A stretch of 64,000 bases of DNA, from assembly GCF_903772925.1 (NCBI RefSeq), contig NZ_LR812090.1, forward strand, positions 2,128,333 through 2,192,332, in the 5' to 3' direction. The notes under the pieces are model-generated. The model worked only from the letters and a program-made list of their open reading frames with translations, searched no databases and was not told where the DNA came from. A program made the translations under genes and the position numbers. Positions 55,937 to 64,000 of the stretch are shown here, one piece after another; the first letter of the stretch is position 1; every line of letters starts with the position of its first letter. This DNA comes from Alteromonas macleodii. GTDB lineage: Bacteria; Pseudomonadota; Gammaproteobacteria; Enterobacterales; Alteromonadaceae.

Positions 55937-57685
55937 ATGCAACAAGCCGACAACTCGGATTATCAAATTAAGCGCTTTTTACAGTATCTGAAAGCGTACA
56001 AAGTGCCTTTTGTGTTTGCCATTATCGGTATGATTGGTTATTCCGCGGTAGATACTTTTGTATTTTCACAGCTACAGCCAATGATTGATGAGTCCCTAGG
56101 TAATAACGATAAAGATTATCTTCGGATGGCTGCGTACGCCATAGTTCCATTGTTTCTATTGCGCGGCGTGTTCAATTTCTTAGGCAGCTATACATTAAAC
56201 TGGATTGGTGCCCAAGTTGTTATGCGCATGCGCCAACAGCTGTTCGATAAATACATCCATTTACCCGTGTCATTTCACGATAATCATGCAGTTGGCGGGC
56301 TTATAAGCAAGGTTACTTATGATACTGAGCAAGTAGCTAACGCTTCTGGTAAAGCGTTGTTAACGCTTGTCAGAGAAGGCGCGCTGGTTATTGGTTTGCT
56401 ATGTGTCATGTTTTATTACTCATGGCAACTTTCACTTATTTTTCTTTTGATTGGCCCTATCGTGGCGGTGATTGTATCTATTGTCAGTAAACGTTTTCGC
56501 ATCGTTAGTAAAAGCATACAAAAATCAATGGGCAACCTTACGTCGTCAGTAGAGCAGGCGGTAAAAGGTCACAAAGTTGTGATCATGTTTGGCGGCCAAG
56601 AAATAGAGCAGAAGCGCTTTAACCAGAAAAATAATCACAATCGCCAGCAGTCGATGAAGCTTCATGTGACCTCTATATTAAGCGTATCGTCAATTCAGGT
56701 TATTGCATCAATAGCGCTTGCTGTTGTTTTGTTTATAGCCAGTACGCCGGGCATGCTAGAAAAGCTAACGGCTGGTGTGTTTATCAACGTCGTATTTTGC
56801 ATGGTAATGCTTCTGAAGCCTCTAAAACAGCTCACTACCATTAACAACCAATTCCAAAAAGGCATGGCAGCGTGTGCCAGTATCTTTGAAATTCTTGATG
56901 AAGCTGATGAAGAAGATAAAGGTAAAACAAAGGTTGAACGCGCTACAGGTAAGATAGAATTCAACGACGTCACCTTTTCTTACCCGGGCAAGCAGACACC
57001 TGCATTGTCAAACGTGAGTTTTAAAGCTAACCCCGGCGAATCAATTGCCCTAGTAGGGCGTTCGGGAAGTGGTAAGTCGACAATCTCGTCGTTACTTACG
57101 CGTTTTTACGTACCGCAAGAGGGTGAAATACGCCTAGACGACAAGCCGCTTAACGACATTGACCTAAAAAATCTGCGAGCGCAGTTTGCCGTGGTTTCAC
57201 AAAATGTGACGCTATTTAACGATTCTATTGCGAACAACATTGCTTATGGTGCGCGAGAGAATGTATCTCGAAAAGACATTGAGAATGCCGCTAAGATGGC
57301 GCATGTTGAAGAGTTCTTATCGAACCTACCTGATGGTTTAGATACGGTTATCGGTGAAAATGGCCTAATGCTATCGGGTGGTCAGCGACAGCGTATTGCT
57401 ATTGCTCGGGCAATCCTTGCCGAAGCGCCCATTTTGATTTTGGACGAAGCGACTTCTGCCCTTGATACTGAGTCTGAGCGTTTAATTCAAGATGCGCTGG
57501 AAACGCTGCAAAAACGTTGTACCAGTATTGTTGTGGCGCACCGGTTGTCTACCATCGAAAATGCAGACTGCATTATGGTGGTTGAGCAAGGCCGCATTCT
57601 AGAGAAAGGCAAACACAATGAGTTGCTTGAAAAAGGCGGTCATTACGCACAGCTGCACGCACTGCAATTTGGTGAGGCTAAGTGA
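55937..57685 (+). CDS. msbA: Lipid A export ABC transporter MsbA
   Basis: 582 residues, the E. coli size. Six transmembrane helices then the nucleotide-binding domain: Walker A VGRSGSGKST near 378, signature LSGGQRQRIAIARA near 480, Walker B ILDEATSALD near 504, H-loop AHRLST. Flips lipid A-core across the inner membrane. Overlaps lpxK by four bases, so they are translated together. Confidence 0.96.
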   Translation: MQQADNSDYQIKRFLQYLKAYKVPFVFAIIGMIGYSAVDTFVFSQLQPMIDESLGNNDKDYLRMAAYAIVPLFLLRGVFNFLGSYTLNWIGAQVVMRMRQQLFDKYIHLPVSFHDNHAVGGLISKVTYDTEQVANASGKALLTLVREGALVIGLLCVMFYYSWQLSLIFLLIGPIVAVIVSIVSKRFRIVSKSIQKSMGNLTSSVEQAVKGHKVVIMFGGQEIEQKRFNQKNNHNRQQSMKLHVTSILSVSSIQVIASIALAVVLFIASTPGMLEKLTAGVFINVVFCMVMLLKPLKQLTTINNQFQKGMAACASIFEILDEADEEDKGKTKVERATGKIEFNDVTFSYPGKQTPALSNVSFKANPGESIALVGRSGSGKSTISSLLTRFYVPQEGEIRLDDKPLNDIDLKNLRAQFAVVSQNVTLFNDSIANNIAYGARENVSRKDIENAAKMAHVEEFLSNLPDGLDTVIGENGLMLSGGQRQRIAIARAILAEAPILILDEATSALDTESERLIQDALETLQKRCTSIVVAHRLSTIENADCIMVVEQGRILEKGKHNELLEKGGHYAQLHALQFGEAK

Positions 57686-58713
57686 GTCAATTGCAAAGTA
57701 AAACCAAGCACGATAAATGGTATTATGGCCATCCATTAGTGTGGCTTCTATCACCGCTTGCGCTGTTGTTTTACTTTGTCTCAGCACTTCGACGTTTATT
57801 ATTCAAGGTAGGCCTTAAAAAAGCTTACAAAGCGAGTGCGCCTGTCATTGTAGTTGGCAATATTTCGGTAGGTGGAAACGGTAAAACTCCGGTCGTATTG
57901 GCGCTAGCCGATTACTATCAAAAACAAGGCGCAAAGGTTGGTATTTTAAGTCGCGGGTATGGCGCTAAGTCACCGTTTTATCCTCGATTAGTTAACGGCG
58001 AGGACGATGCTTCTGAAGTAGGCGACGAGCCCCGTTTATTAGCTATAAGAAGCCAGTGTGATGTAGTTATCGACCCAGTGCGTGCGCGCGGAGCCGCTTA
58101 CTTAGGTGACGAGTTGCAATGTGATTTAATTATCTGTGATGATGGCCTTCAGCATTACGCGCTTCATCGCGATGTTGAAGTTGTGGTAATGGATGACAGA
58201 AAAGTGGGAAGCGGCTTTTTGTTACCAATGGGGCCACTACGTGAAGGGCAATGGCGTTTAAATACCGTTGATGCGGTAATCCATAATAGCCGTTCAATGC
58301 CAACATTCAATAATGCCGTAGCGCCTCAATATTTGATGACGTTAGTCGCAGGGGATTTTACCTGTGTGGCTAACAGAGTGAAAACCACAACGCTTGAAGA
58401 GATTAAAAAAGTGCCGTGCAGCGCAATTGCTGGTATCGGTTCTCCCCAGCGCTTTTTTTCTCAGCTTAGAGAAATGGGTATTCAACTTTCTTCTGCCACT
58501 CCATTGGCTGATCATCATGCTATAACGCCTTCAGATATACCTAACGGCAGAGTGTTAATGACGGAAAAAGATGCGGTGAAAGCGGCATCCTTCGCCCACG
58601 ACGATTGCTGGTTTTTACCCGTTACCGCTCATTTAGCGCCAGATTTTTTTAATTTAGTAAACGTAAAACTTGCCAAAGCAGGTTTAAAGATTCACCAAAA
58701 CGGACAGGAATAA
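57682..58713 (+). CDS. lpxK: Tetraacyldisaccharide 4'-kinase
   Basis: 343 residues. GTG start overlapping the msbA stop. N-terminal membrane segment (WLLSPLALLFYFVSALRRL) and P-loop NISVGGNGKTPV near 60, DDGLQHYAL near 153. Phosphorylates the 4' position of lipid A disaccharide at the inner membrane. The order msbA-lpxK-Trm112-kdsB is conserved in gammaproteobacteria. Confidence 0.95.
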   Translation: MSQLQSKTKHDKWYYGHPLVWLLSPLALLFYFVSALRRLLFKVGLKKAYKASAPVIVVGNISVGGNGKTPVVLALADYYQKQGAKVGILSRGYGAKSPFYPRLVNGEDDASEVGDEPRLLAIRSQCDVVIDPVRARGAAYLGDELQCDLIICDDGLQHYALHRDVEVVVMDDRKVGSGFLLPMGPLREGQWRLNTVDAVIHNSRSMPTFNNAVAPQYLMTLVAGDFTCVANRVKTTTLEEIKKVPCSAIAGIGSPQRFFSQLREMGIQLSSATPLADHHAITPSDIPNGRVLMTEKDAVKAASFAHDDCWFLPVTAHLAPDFFNLVNVKLAKAGLKIHQNGQE

Positions 58714-58718
58714 TAACA

Positions 58719-58913
58719 ATGGCCTTTGATAAGAAGCTTTTAGAAGTTTTGGCTTGCCCAGTGTGTAAGGGAAAATTAGTACTTAGTGAAGACAAGACTC
58801 AGTTAATTTGCCGATTCGATAGGTTGGCTTTTGATATTAAAGATGGCATCCCTGTACTTATCGAAAGTAAAGCAACTGCATTGTCGTTAGACGAAGTAGA
58901 CGCAACGCGCTAA
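58719..58913 (+). CDS. ycaR: Trm112 family protein (YcaR)
   Basis: 64 residues with zinc-ribbon-like ACPVCKGKL and the family phrase RFDRLAFDIKDGIPVLI. Between lpxK and kdsB as in E. coli (ycaR). One full CPVC pair; the second pair is not seen, as in many bacterial members. Function in this context not firmly known. Confidence 0.9.
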   Translation: MAFDKKLLEVLACPVCKGKLVLSEDKTQLICRFDRLAFDIKDGIPVLIESKATALSLDEVDATR

Positions 58914-58955
58914 TAAAACGTTTAATTAAGTGGTAAGTAGGGGCAAATAAAAGTT

Positions 58956-59705
58956 ATGTCATTTACAGTTGTGATACCCGCTCGGTATGGCTCAAGCCGG
59001 TTTCCAGGCAAACCTTTAGCGTTAATTGGCGGAAAACCAATGATTCAACACGTCGTCGAGCGTGCTAAGGAGGCTGGCGCCGATACCATCATAGTGGCAA
59101 CCGACGATGAGCGCATTCAAAACGTAGTGGCTGGTTTTGCCAAAGTCTGTATGACGTCAGTTAATCATCAATCGGGAACAGAGCGTATTGCTGAGGTTGT
59201 CGAAAAAGAAGGCATTGACAGCGCTACTATTGTGGTGAATGTACAGGGTGACGAACCCTTTATACCTGCAGAAAATATCAGACAGGTTGCCGACAACCTT
59301 GCTAATGCGCCTCAGTGTCAAATGGCTACACTGTCTACGCCAATCGAAAGTGTTGAAGATGTATTTAATCCAAATATCGTAAAGGTATTGGTGAATGAAA
59401 AGGGAGAGTCAATCTACTTCTCGCGTTCTCCCATTCCCTTTGAACGGGATCACATGATGGCGAACCCACAATCTGCAAACACGTCGCTGTACAAACGCCA
59501 CATAGGTATTTATGCCTACCGCGCTCAATACATTAAGCAATATGTGGCGTATGCACCTAGTTCGCTCGAACAGATAGAGTCATTAGAACAGCTACGTGCT
59601 ATATGGTATGGCGATAAAATTCACTGTGAAGTTGCGATAGCGCCACCTCCGGTTGGAATTGATACACCAGAAGATCTAGAACGGCTTTTGAAGACTATAA
59701 AATAA
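58956..59705 (+). CDS. kdsB: 3-deoxy-manno-octulosonate cytidylyltransferase
   Basis: 249 residues. [21 protein letters not shown] at the start, [12 protein letters not shown] near 88 and [10 protein letters not shown] near 152 are KdsB signatures. Makes CMP-Kdo for lipopolysaccharide inner core, last gene of the lipid A cluster. Confidence 0.96.
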   Translation: MSFTVVIPARYGSSRFPGKPLALIGGKPMIQHVVERAKEAGADTIIVATDDERIQNVVAGFAKVCMTSVNHQSGTERIAEVVEKEGIDSATIVVNVQGDEPFIPAENIRQVADNLANAPQCQMATLSTPIESVEDVFNPNIVKVLVNEKGESIYFSRSPIPFERDHMMANPQSANTSLYKRHIGIYAYRAQYIKQYVAYAPSSLEQIESLEQLRAIWYGDKIHCEVAIAPPPVGIDTPEDLERLLKTIK

Positions 59706-59836
59706 CGAGAAATGAGTGCAGAAATAGGGCTTAGGACTTATTAGTATTGAGCGATAAACCCTAACGAATCAGCCAGTTCTTGTGAAAGGTTAATGAAACC
59801 TTTTTAAAGCATACACATTGTAACAAGGGAACCGTT

Positions 59837-60496
59837 ATGAACGTAGTAATTACCGGTGGCAATAGAGGCATAGGCCTTGCGCTTACCAAGCAATATAAAG
59901 CACGTGGCGCAAAGGTTTATGCCACATGTCGTAATAGCTGTGATGAGTTAAACAGTGCAGGTGTGACAATTATCAAAGGTGTGGATGTATCTCAGCCTGA
60001 GACATTGGCTGAAAAACTTGCTCCTTTAATGGATATCAACATTGATTTGCTCATCAATAATGCTGGTGTACTTGGACGTGAAAGTCTTGATGACTGGGAC
60101 CCAAACACTATCGACTACCAGTTTCGCGTTAATGCTATGGGCCCACTTCTTGTTACGCAAACACTGCTGCCTGCAATGGCGCAGGACAGTAAAATTGCGT
60201 TAATCACCAGTCGCATGGGGTCAATGGCTGACAATGGTTCAGGCGGTTATTACGGCTATCGAATGTCTAAAGCTGCGCTAAATGCAGCGGGTGTTTCTAT
60301 GGCCAATGACTTAAAGGCTCAAGGAATTGCCGTAGGTATCTTCCACCCTGGATTCGTGCAGACTGAAATGGTAAATGGGGCAGGGGATATCGACGCTGAT
60401 ACGTGCGCCGAACGTTTGTCGCAAAGAATAGATGAGCTAAATGTATCTAACGCCGGTCGCTTTATCCATTCAAATGGTGAAGTATTGCCTTGGTAA
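59837..60496 (+). CDS. Short-chain dehydrogenase/reductase
   Basis: 219 residues. TGGNRGIG at 6-13, LINNAGVLG near 75, ITSRMGS near 117 and YYGYRMSKAALN near 136 give the catalytic Ser/Tyr/Lys. Closest in style to carbonyl-reductase-like C-factor family SDRs. AAGGGA is about 8 bases before the ATG. Substrate unknown. Confidence 0.87.
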   Translation: MNVVITGGNRGIGLALTKQYKARGAKVYATCRNSCDELNSAGVTIIKGVDVSQPETLAEKLAPLMDINIDLLINNAGVLGRESLDDWDPNTIDYQFRVNAMGPLLVTQTLLPAMAQDSKIALITSRMGSMADNGSGGYYGYRMSKAALNAAGVSMANDLKAQGIAVGIFHPGFVQTEMVNGAGDIDADTCAERLSQRIDELNVSNAGRFIHSNGEVLPW

Positions 60497-60540
60497 GCTC
60501 ATTGCTAGCTTCCCACGAACTTAAACGTAAACGAATTAAA

Positions 60541-60576
60541 ATAAAAGAGTGCTTATAACTAAGCGCTCTTTTATCT
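60541..60576 (+). terminator. Strong terminator after the SDR gene
   Basis: 14-base stem ATAAAAGAGTGCTT / AAGCGCTCTTTTAT (60541-60554, 60561-60574), one G-T pair, six-base loop. Confidence 0.85.
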
Positions 60577-60635
60577 TTGCCTTTAATTTTTCTATTTTAC
60601 CTTTCAACTACGTTTTCGTATTGAGTCGTAGATTG

Positions 60636-61448
60636 CTACCGCGTTAAATTATATGTGTTAATAATCTGTTCAATAGACCCGTCCTTCAAACGAGCGCTAA
60701 GGGCATCATTAAACTCTGGGAATAGCGACGCACATTTTGATTTGGCAGAGATAGCAAAATGCACATTGTTTGATGATATAGCCGACTGACTTAATTGCAT
60801 GCCATCGTTCTCTGGTGCGTTCAAGTGGCTTAGTGCTGCGCTTTGTGGTGAAACTGCGTAATCAGCACGATGACGACGTATCATTTCATACATCTTGTCG
60901 TGATCTTTAACTTCGATAATTTTCAAGTTTGACCTAATGCTATCAAACTTTTCACCTAAGCTTATACCTCGTGGCATTACACCAATATATTGCGTTAGTG
61001 CGTTAAGCGAAATTTCAGTACCTCGTGTTTGCACCAATGAGGGCGAGAGCACAAGGTATACCTCATCTGTTGCGAATGATGCGGTGATAAGCCACTTTCG
61101 ACTTCGGGCTTCGTTCCAATAGTTTCCCGCCAGAATATCAAGTTCACCCGCGTCGAGTTTAGATTCAATGCGTTTCCATGGTAATCCGGTTTCTATTTTT
61201 AGTGTGACGCCCAAATCCTGCGATAATAGCGTTAAAACGTCAAACGCTATCCCCGTGGCTTTTAATTTTCCATCAAACTCGTTAAAGGCATAAGGAAACC
61301 ACTGCTGTGCTCCCGCGGTTCGTAAAGCTTTACACTCTGTGTTGGCAAGTGCACTAGGACTGAACACACTAGTCAAAATGAGTAATATCCTAAACGACAA
61401 GATGTAGTGAGATAAATGTTTCGATTTGGAGTAGGGGAACGTTGCCAT
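60636..61448 (-). CDS. Periplasmic solute-binding protein, amino-acid type (PBP3-like)
   Basis: 270 residues with an N-terminal signal segment (about 15-36, SVFSPSALANTE). Type 2 periplasmic-binding fold: FPYAFNEFDGKLKATGIAFDVL, WKRIESKLDAGELDILAG, ADYAVSPQSAA. No transporter subunits beside it, so it may be a sensor-like or stand-alone binding protein. Ligand unknown. Confidence 0.8.
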   Translation of the reverse strand: MATFPYSKSKHLSHYILSFRILLILTSVFSPSALANTECKALRTAGAQQWFPYAFNEFDGKLKATGIAFDVLTLLSQDLGVTLKIETGLPWKRIESKLDAGELDILAGNYWNEARSRKWLITASFATDEVYLVLSPSLVQTRGTEISLNALTQYIGVMPRGISLGEKFDSIRSNLKIIEVKDHDKMYEMIRRHRADYAVSPQSAALSHLNAPENDGMQLSQSAISSNNVHFAISAKSKCASLFPEFNDALSARLKDGSIEQIINTYNLTR

Positions 61449-61519
61449 ATTTTATTTACGTACCACAGAAGATGGCGTTGATTGTGTTACTTATTTAATT
61501 GTGTATAAGCCGCTTTATA

Positions 61520-61555
61520 CATAAAACCCTATCGACTGGCAATTAGCCGATAGGG
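61520..61555 (-). terminator. Terminator of rimO
   Basis: CCCTATCG (61528-61535) and CGATAGGG (61548-61555), read on the minus strand with TTTTAT after the second arm. Confidence 0.7.
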
Positions 61556-61610
61556 TAACAGAAGTAACGAATAAATGAGTTGTTAGTAGAGACCGCTTTT
61601 GAACCGGAAG

Positions 61611-63065
61611 TTACAGCACGGAATCAGTGCCTTCGTCTTCTTCATCTTGTTCTTCAGACAGTACAGCCCACACGTCGTGTTCGTTAGCGTGAATAACTTC
61701 AGCCCATACACGATCGCCCGGTTTTACGTCATAAACACCGTTTAAGTGAACCAGGCCGTCAACTTCTGGTGCATCTGCGTAAGTACGACCAACTGCTCCT
61801 TCTGCATCGACACTGTCAATAACAACTTGATATTCGTTACCGATTCTAGCTTGTAAACGAGCTTGGCTTATCTCACCCTGTACTTCCATAAAGCGCGCAA
61901 GGCGCGCTTGTTTTATATCGTCTGGTACTGGGTCAGGCAGGTCGTTTGCTCTTGCTCCTTCAACGGGTGAATATGCAAATGCGCCAACGCGATCAAGCTG
62001 GGCCTCACGAAGGAAATCCAATAGTTCTTCAAACTCTTCTTCTGTTTCGCCCGGAAAGCCAACAATAAATGTGGAACGAATGACAAGCGACGGGCATTGC
62101 TCGCGCCATTTCTTAACACGTTCAAGAACGCGTTCGGCACTGCCTGGACGCTTCATTAATTTGAGGATGCGTTTATTGGCATGTTGGAAGGGAATATCCA
62201 AGTATGGAAGAATTTTTCCTTCGTTCATTAGCGGTATTAGGTCATCAACGTGTGGGTAGGGGTATACATAGTGTAAACGGACCCAAATACCCATTTCACC
62301 AAGCTTTTCACACAGTTGCTGCATGTGTGCTTTAACAGGCATGCCGTTCCAGAACCCCGTTCTGTGCTTAACATCAACACCATAAGCGCTTGTATCTTGT
62401 GAAATAACCAATAATTCTTTCACGCCCGCTTCTTTTAGACGCTTGGCTTCATCAAGCACATTGCCCACTGGGCGGCTGACAAGGTCGCCACGCATAGAAG
62501 GGATAATGCAGAACGTGCAACGGTGGTTACATCCTTCTGAAATTTTCAGGTACGCATAGTGACGCGGCGTTAATTTTACACCATGGTCAGGAATGAGGTC
62601 TTCAAACGGGTTGTGATGTGGTTTTGGAAGATGATCGTGTACTTGTTCCACTACCGTTTCGTAGGCATGAGGGCCAGTAATCGCTAACACGTTCGGGTGA
62701 AGCTCTCTAATTTCGTCCTCTTTAACACCTAGGCAGCCAGTCACGATAACTTTACCGTTTTCCTTAAGTGCTTCACCGATGGTATCTAGCGACTCTTCAA
62801 CTGCCGCATCAATGAAGCCACACGTATTAACGATAACGAGATCAGCATCGTTATAGGTAGGGACGACGTCATAACCCTCGGTGCGAAGTTGAGTAAGAAT
62901 ACGCTCAGAATCAACTAAGTTCTTAGGGCAACCTAAGCTAACAAAACCAATTCTGCTGCCATTGCTTTGCTGCGAAGGTTTGTTATCACTTAATACCTTC
63001 ACTGGCGTTTCTAGCGTGGTGGTTTTATTTACTACTTTGTTTGGATTAAACGTTTCTACTGTCAT
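61611..63065 (-). CDS. rimO: Ribosomal protein S12 methylthiotransferase
   Basis: 484 residues. N-terminal UPF0004 domain from [17 protein letters not shown], radical-SAM centre [15 protein letters not shown] near 165, and a C-terminal TRAM domain. It methylthiolates Asp88 of S12 with SAM and a sulfur donor. About 38 residues precede the usual start, a Thr/Asn-rich extension. Confidence 0.95.
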   Translation of the reverse strand: MTVETFNPNKVVNKTTTLETPVKVLSDNKPSQQSNGSRIGFVSLGCPKNLVDSERILTQLRTEGYDVVPTYNDADLVIVNTCGFIDAAVEESLDTIGEALKENGKVIVTGCLGVKEDEIRELHPNVLAITGPHAYETVVEQVHDHLPKPHHNPFEDLIPDHGVKLTPRHYAYLKISEGCNHRCTFCIIPSMRGDLVSRPVGNVLDEAKRLKEAGVKELLVISQDTSAYGVDVKHRTGFWNGMPVKAHMQQLCEKLGEMGIWVRLHYVYPYPHVDDLIPLMNEGKILPYLDIPFQHANKRILKLMKRPGSAERVLERVKKWREQCPSLVIRSTFIVGFPGETEEEFEELLDFLREAQLDRVGAFAYSPVEGARANDLPDPVPDDIKQARLARFMEVQGEISQARLQARIGNEYQVVIDSVDAEGAVGRTYADAPEVDGLVHLNGVYDVKPGDRVWAEVIHANEHDVWAVLSEEQDEEDEGTDSVL

Positions 63066-63371
63066 CTAAAATATCACCTGGAAAATGACTGAGCTTAAAA
63101 TGGCCGCGGATTATACAGGAAAACCCGCGTAGACGCAGTATATATGTTTAGCGTTAACGATATAAGTTGTTAGCGCATACTTAGAGTAGCGCGTCGGAAA
63201 ACGTTTTTGGGGGGTATGAAAATTAAAAGCGACAGATTATACGGTTAAAGCAACAACAAGAAGGTTTAAAAAAGCGTTGTCTACCCCCACTTTAGTCACT
63301 TCTTAGAGATAAATAACATCAGGACTTATGGTGTTCTGAAGATTCAAAGTTACAAACATAGAAGTGAAAAT
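63066..63371. other. Intergenic region, nothing recognised
   Basis: AT-rich with short GTTAGCG/GTTAACG repeats but no gene or clear promoter. Confidence 0.4.
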
Positions 63372-63842
63372 ATGCTCAAATTACCGCTAGCTTTTTATGA
63401 TGAGTCAGGGAGAATACTACCGCCACGTTGGCTCTATAGCGTACTTATTCTTCTTTGCATAGATTGGTTAGCGTTTATATTTTCTCTAGCTTCTCGTACT
63501 CAAACCATTGAACTACTCGCATTTTTTTACCCGCAAAAAGAAAGCTTGGGTTTAGGGCTAGCAGCCAGTTTACCCGTGTTAATGGCTTTGGTTTTAGTTA
63601 GTCAGCGTGAACGTTTGTGGAAAAAAGAGTATTTAGCTTGGCGAAAATGGGTTATACCACTGGCTCAGTTGGGTGTACTGGCACTCTTAAGCGTTCAGCT
63701 ATATTACACAATGCACCATCACTGGGGGTTTGAAACTATTACGGGCGTGAAAATCGTTTTTTACAGCATAGCTTTATATGCTATTTCCAAGAGTCGCCAC
63801 TTGAAGTGGATGGTAGAGGATTGGGAGACGCCCAATCCCTGA
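63372..63842 (+). CDS. Small membrane protein, unknown
   Basis: 156 residues, about four hydrophobic segments (WLYSVLILLCIDWLAFIF, LGLGLAASLPVLMALVL, PLAQLGVLALLSVQLYY and VKIVFYSIALYAI). No family recognised. ATG chosen as the first in frame; GTGAAAAT precedes it. Confidence 0.65.
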   Translation: MLKLPLAFYDESGRILPPRWLYSVLILLCIDWLAFIFSLASRTQTIELLAFFYPQKESLGLGLAASLPVLMALVLVSQRERLWKKEYLAWRKWVIPLAQLGVLALLSVQLYYTMHHHWGFETITGVKIVFYSIALYAISKSRHLKWMVEDWETPNP

Positions 63843-64000
63843 AAGTATGGTTCCCCAGAACTAATACCGAGAAATGCGCTAACCGAAAGAAGCGTCATCC
63901 GAGAGAGCCAGCAGCCGTGCAACTTAATTATACTGGAAGTTGATTAACTACAAGGCCGATAGACATTTAGTGACTACCTAAGTGGTTGCCCAGCGCTTGT

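Overview
The window looks like chromosomal DNA of a marine gammaproteobacterium, most likely Alteromonas or a close relative in the Alteromonadaceae. This is inferred from the gene set, not from a database search. The supporting features are an SMC condensin (not MukB) between cysZ and zipA-ligA, the order msbA-lpxK-Trm112-kdsB, a sodium/proline symporter placed directly before proBA, and moderate GC content. No rRNA, tRNA, CRISPR array or complete prophage was seen.

Layout. 1-19.4 kb is mostly core: a 5'-truncated GGDEF-EAL c-di-GMP protein, a Pmp3-type membrane peptide, a hemerythrin, glutamate dehydrogenase, a phosphatase-lipid kinase fusion, a DUF2878 membrane protein, a short-chain dehydrogenase, a HAD phosphatase, a poxvirus-type topoisomerase IB, the putP-proB-proA proline/osmoprotection operon, an MscS channel, an HNH protein, pnp and a DUF1244 gene.

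19.5-38.9 kb is an accessory region. It is visibly AT-richer and nearly all small + strand genes. It begins with two probable defence nucleases: an OLD-family ATPase/TOPRIM nuclease, and a zinc-ribbon Mrr-like endonuclease. A half-site resembling a Vibrio-type integron attC lies 2 bp after the OLD stop codon. Secreted, membrane, GNAT, tautomerase and unknown genes follow. From about 21.5 to 35.6 kb the genes are punctuated by at least 15 copies of a short repeat, consensus AACAAGACAGGCATGTTT. Nearly all copies point the same way and most sit just 3' of a gene. One intact REP-associated tyrosine transposase (RAYT, minus strand) has the same repeat at both of its ends, and a truncated RAYT, a solo RAYT end and two decayed ccdA antitoxin genes are scattered nearby. 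My reading is an integron-like collection of single-gene modules bounded by RAYT/REP-type repeats rather than by normal attC sites. This is the most interesting part of the window.

38.9-64 kb returns to core: a periplasmic zinc carboxypeptidase-like protein, cytidine deaminase, nlpI with a downstream Sel1/HExxH protease-like gene, cysZ, smc, zipA, ligA, a DUF2062 gene, comEC, msbA-lpxK-Trm112-kdsB (lipid A export and LPS synthesis), a second short-chain dehydrogenase, a periplasmic solute-binding-like protein, rimO and a small membrane protein. In enterobacteria nlpI follows pnp directly. Here they are about 22 kb apart with the accessory region between them, which suggests an insertion hotspot.
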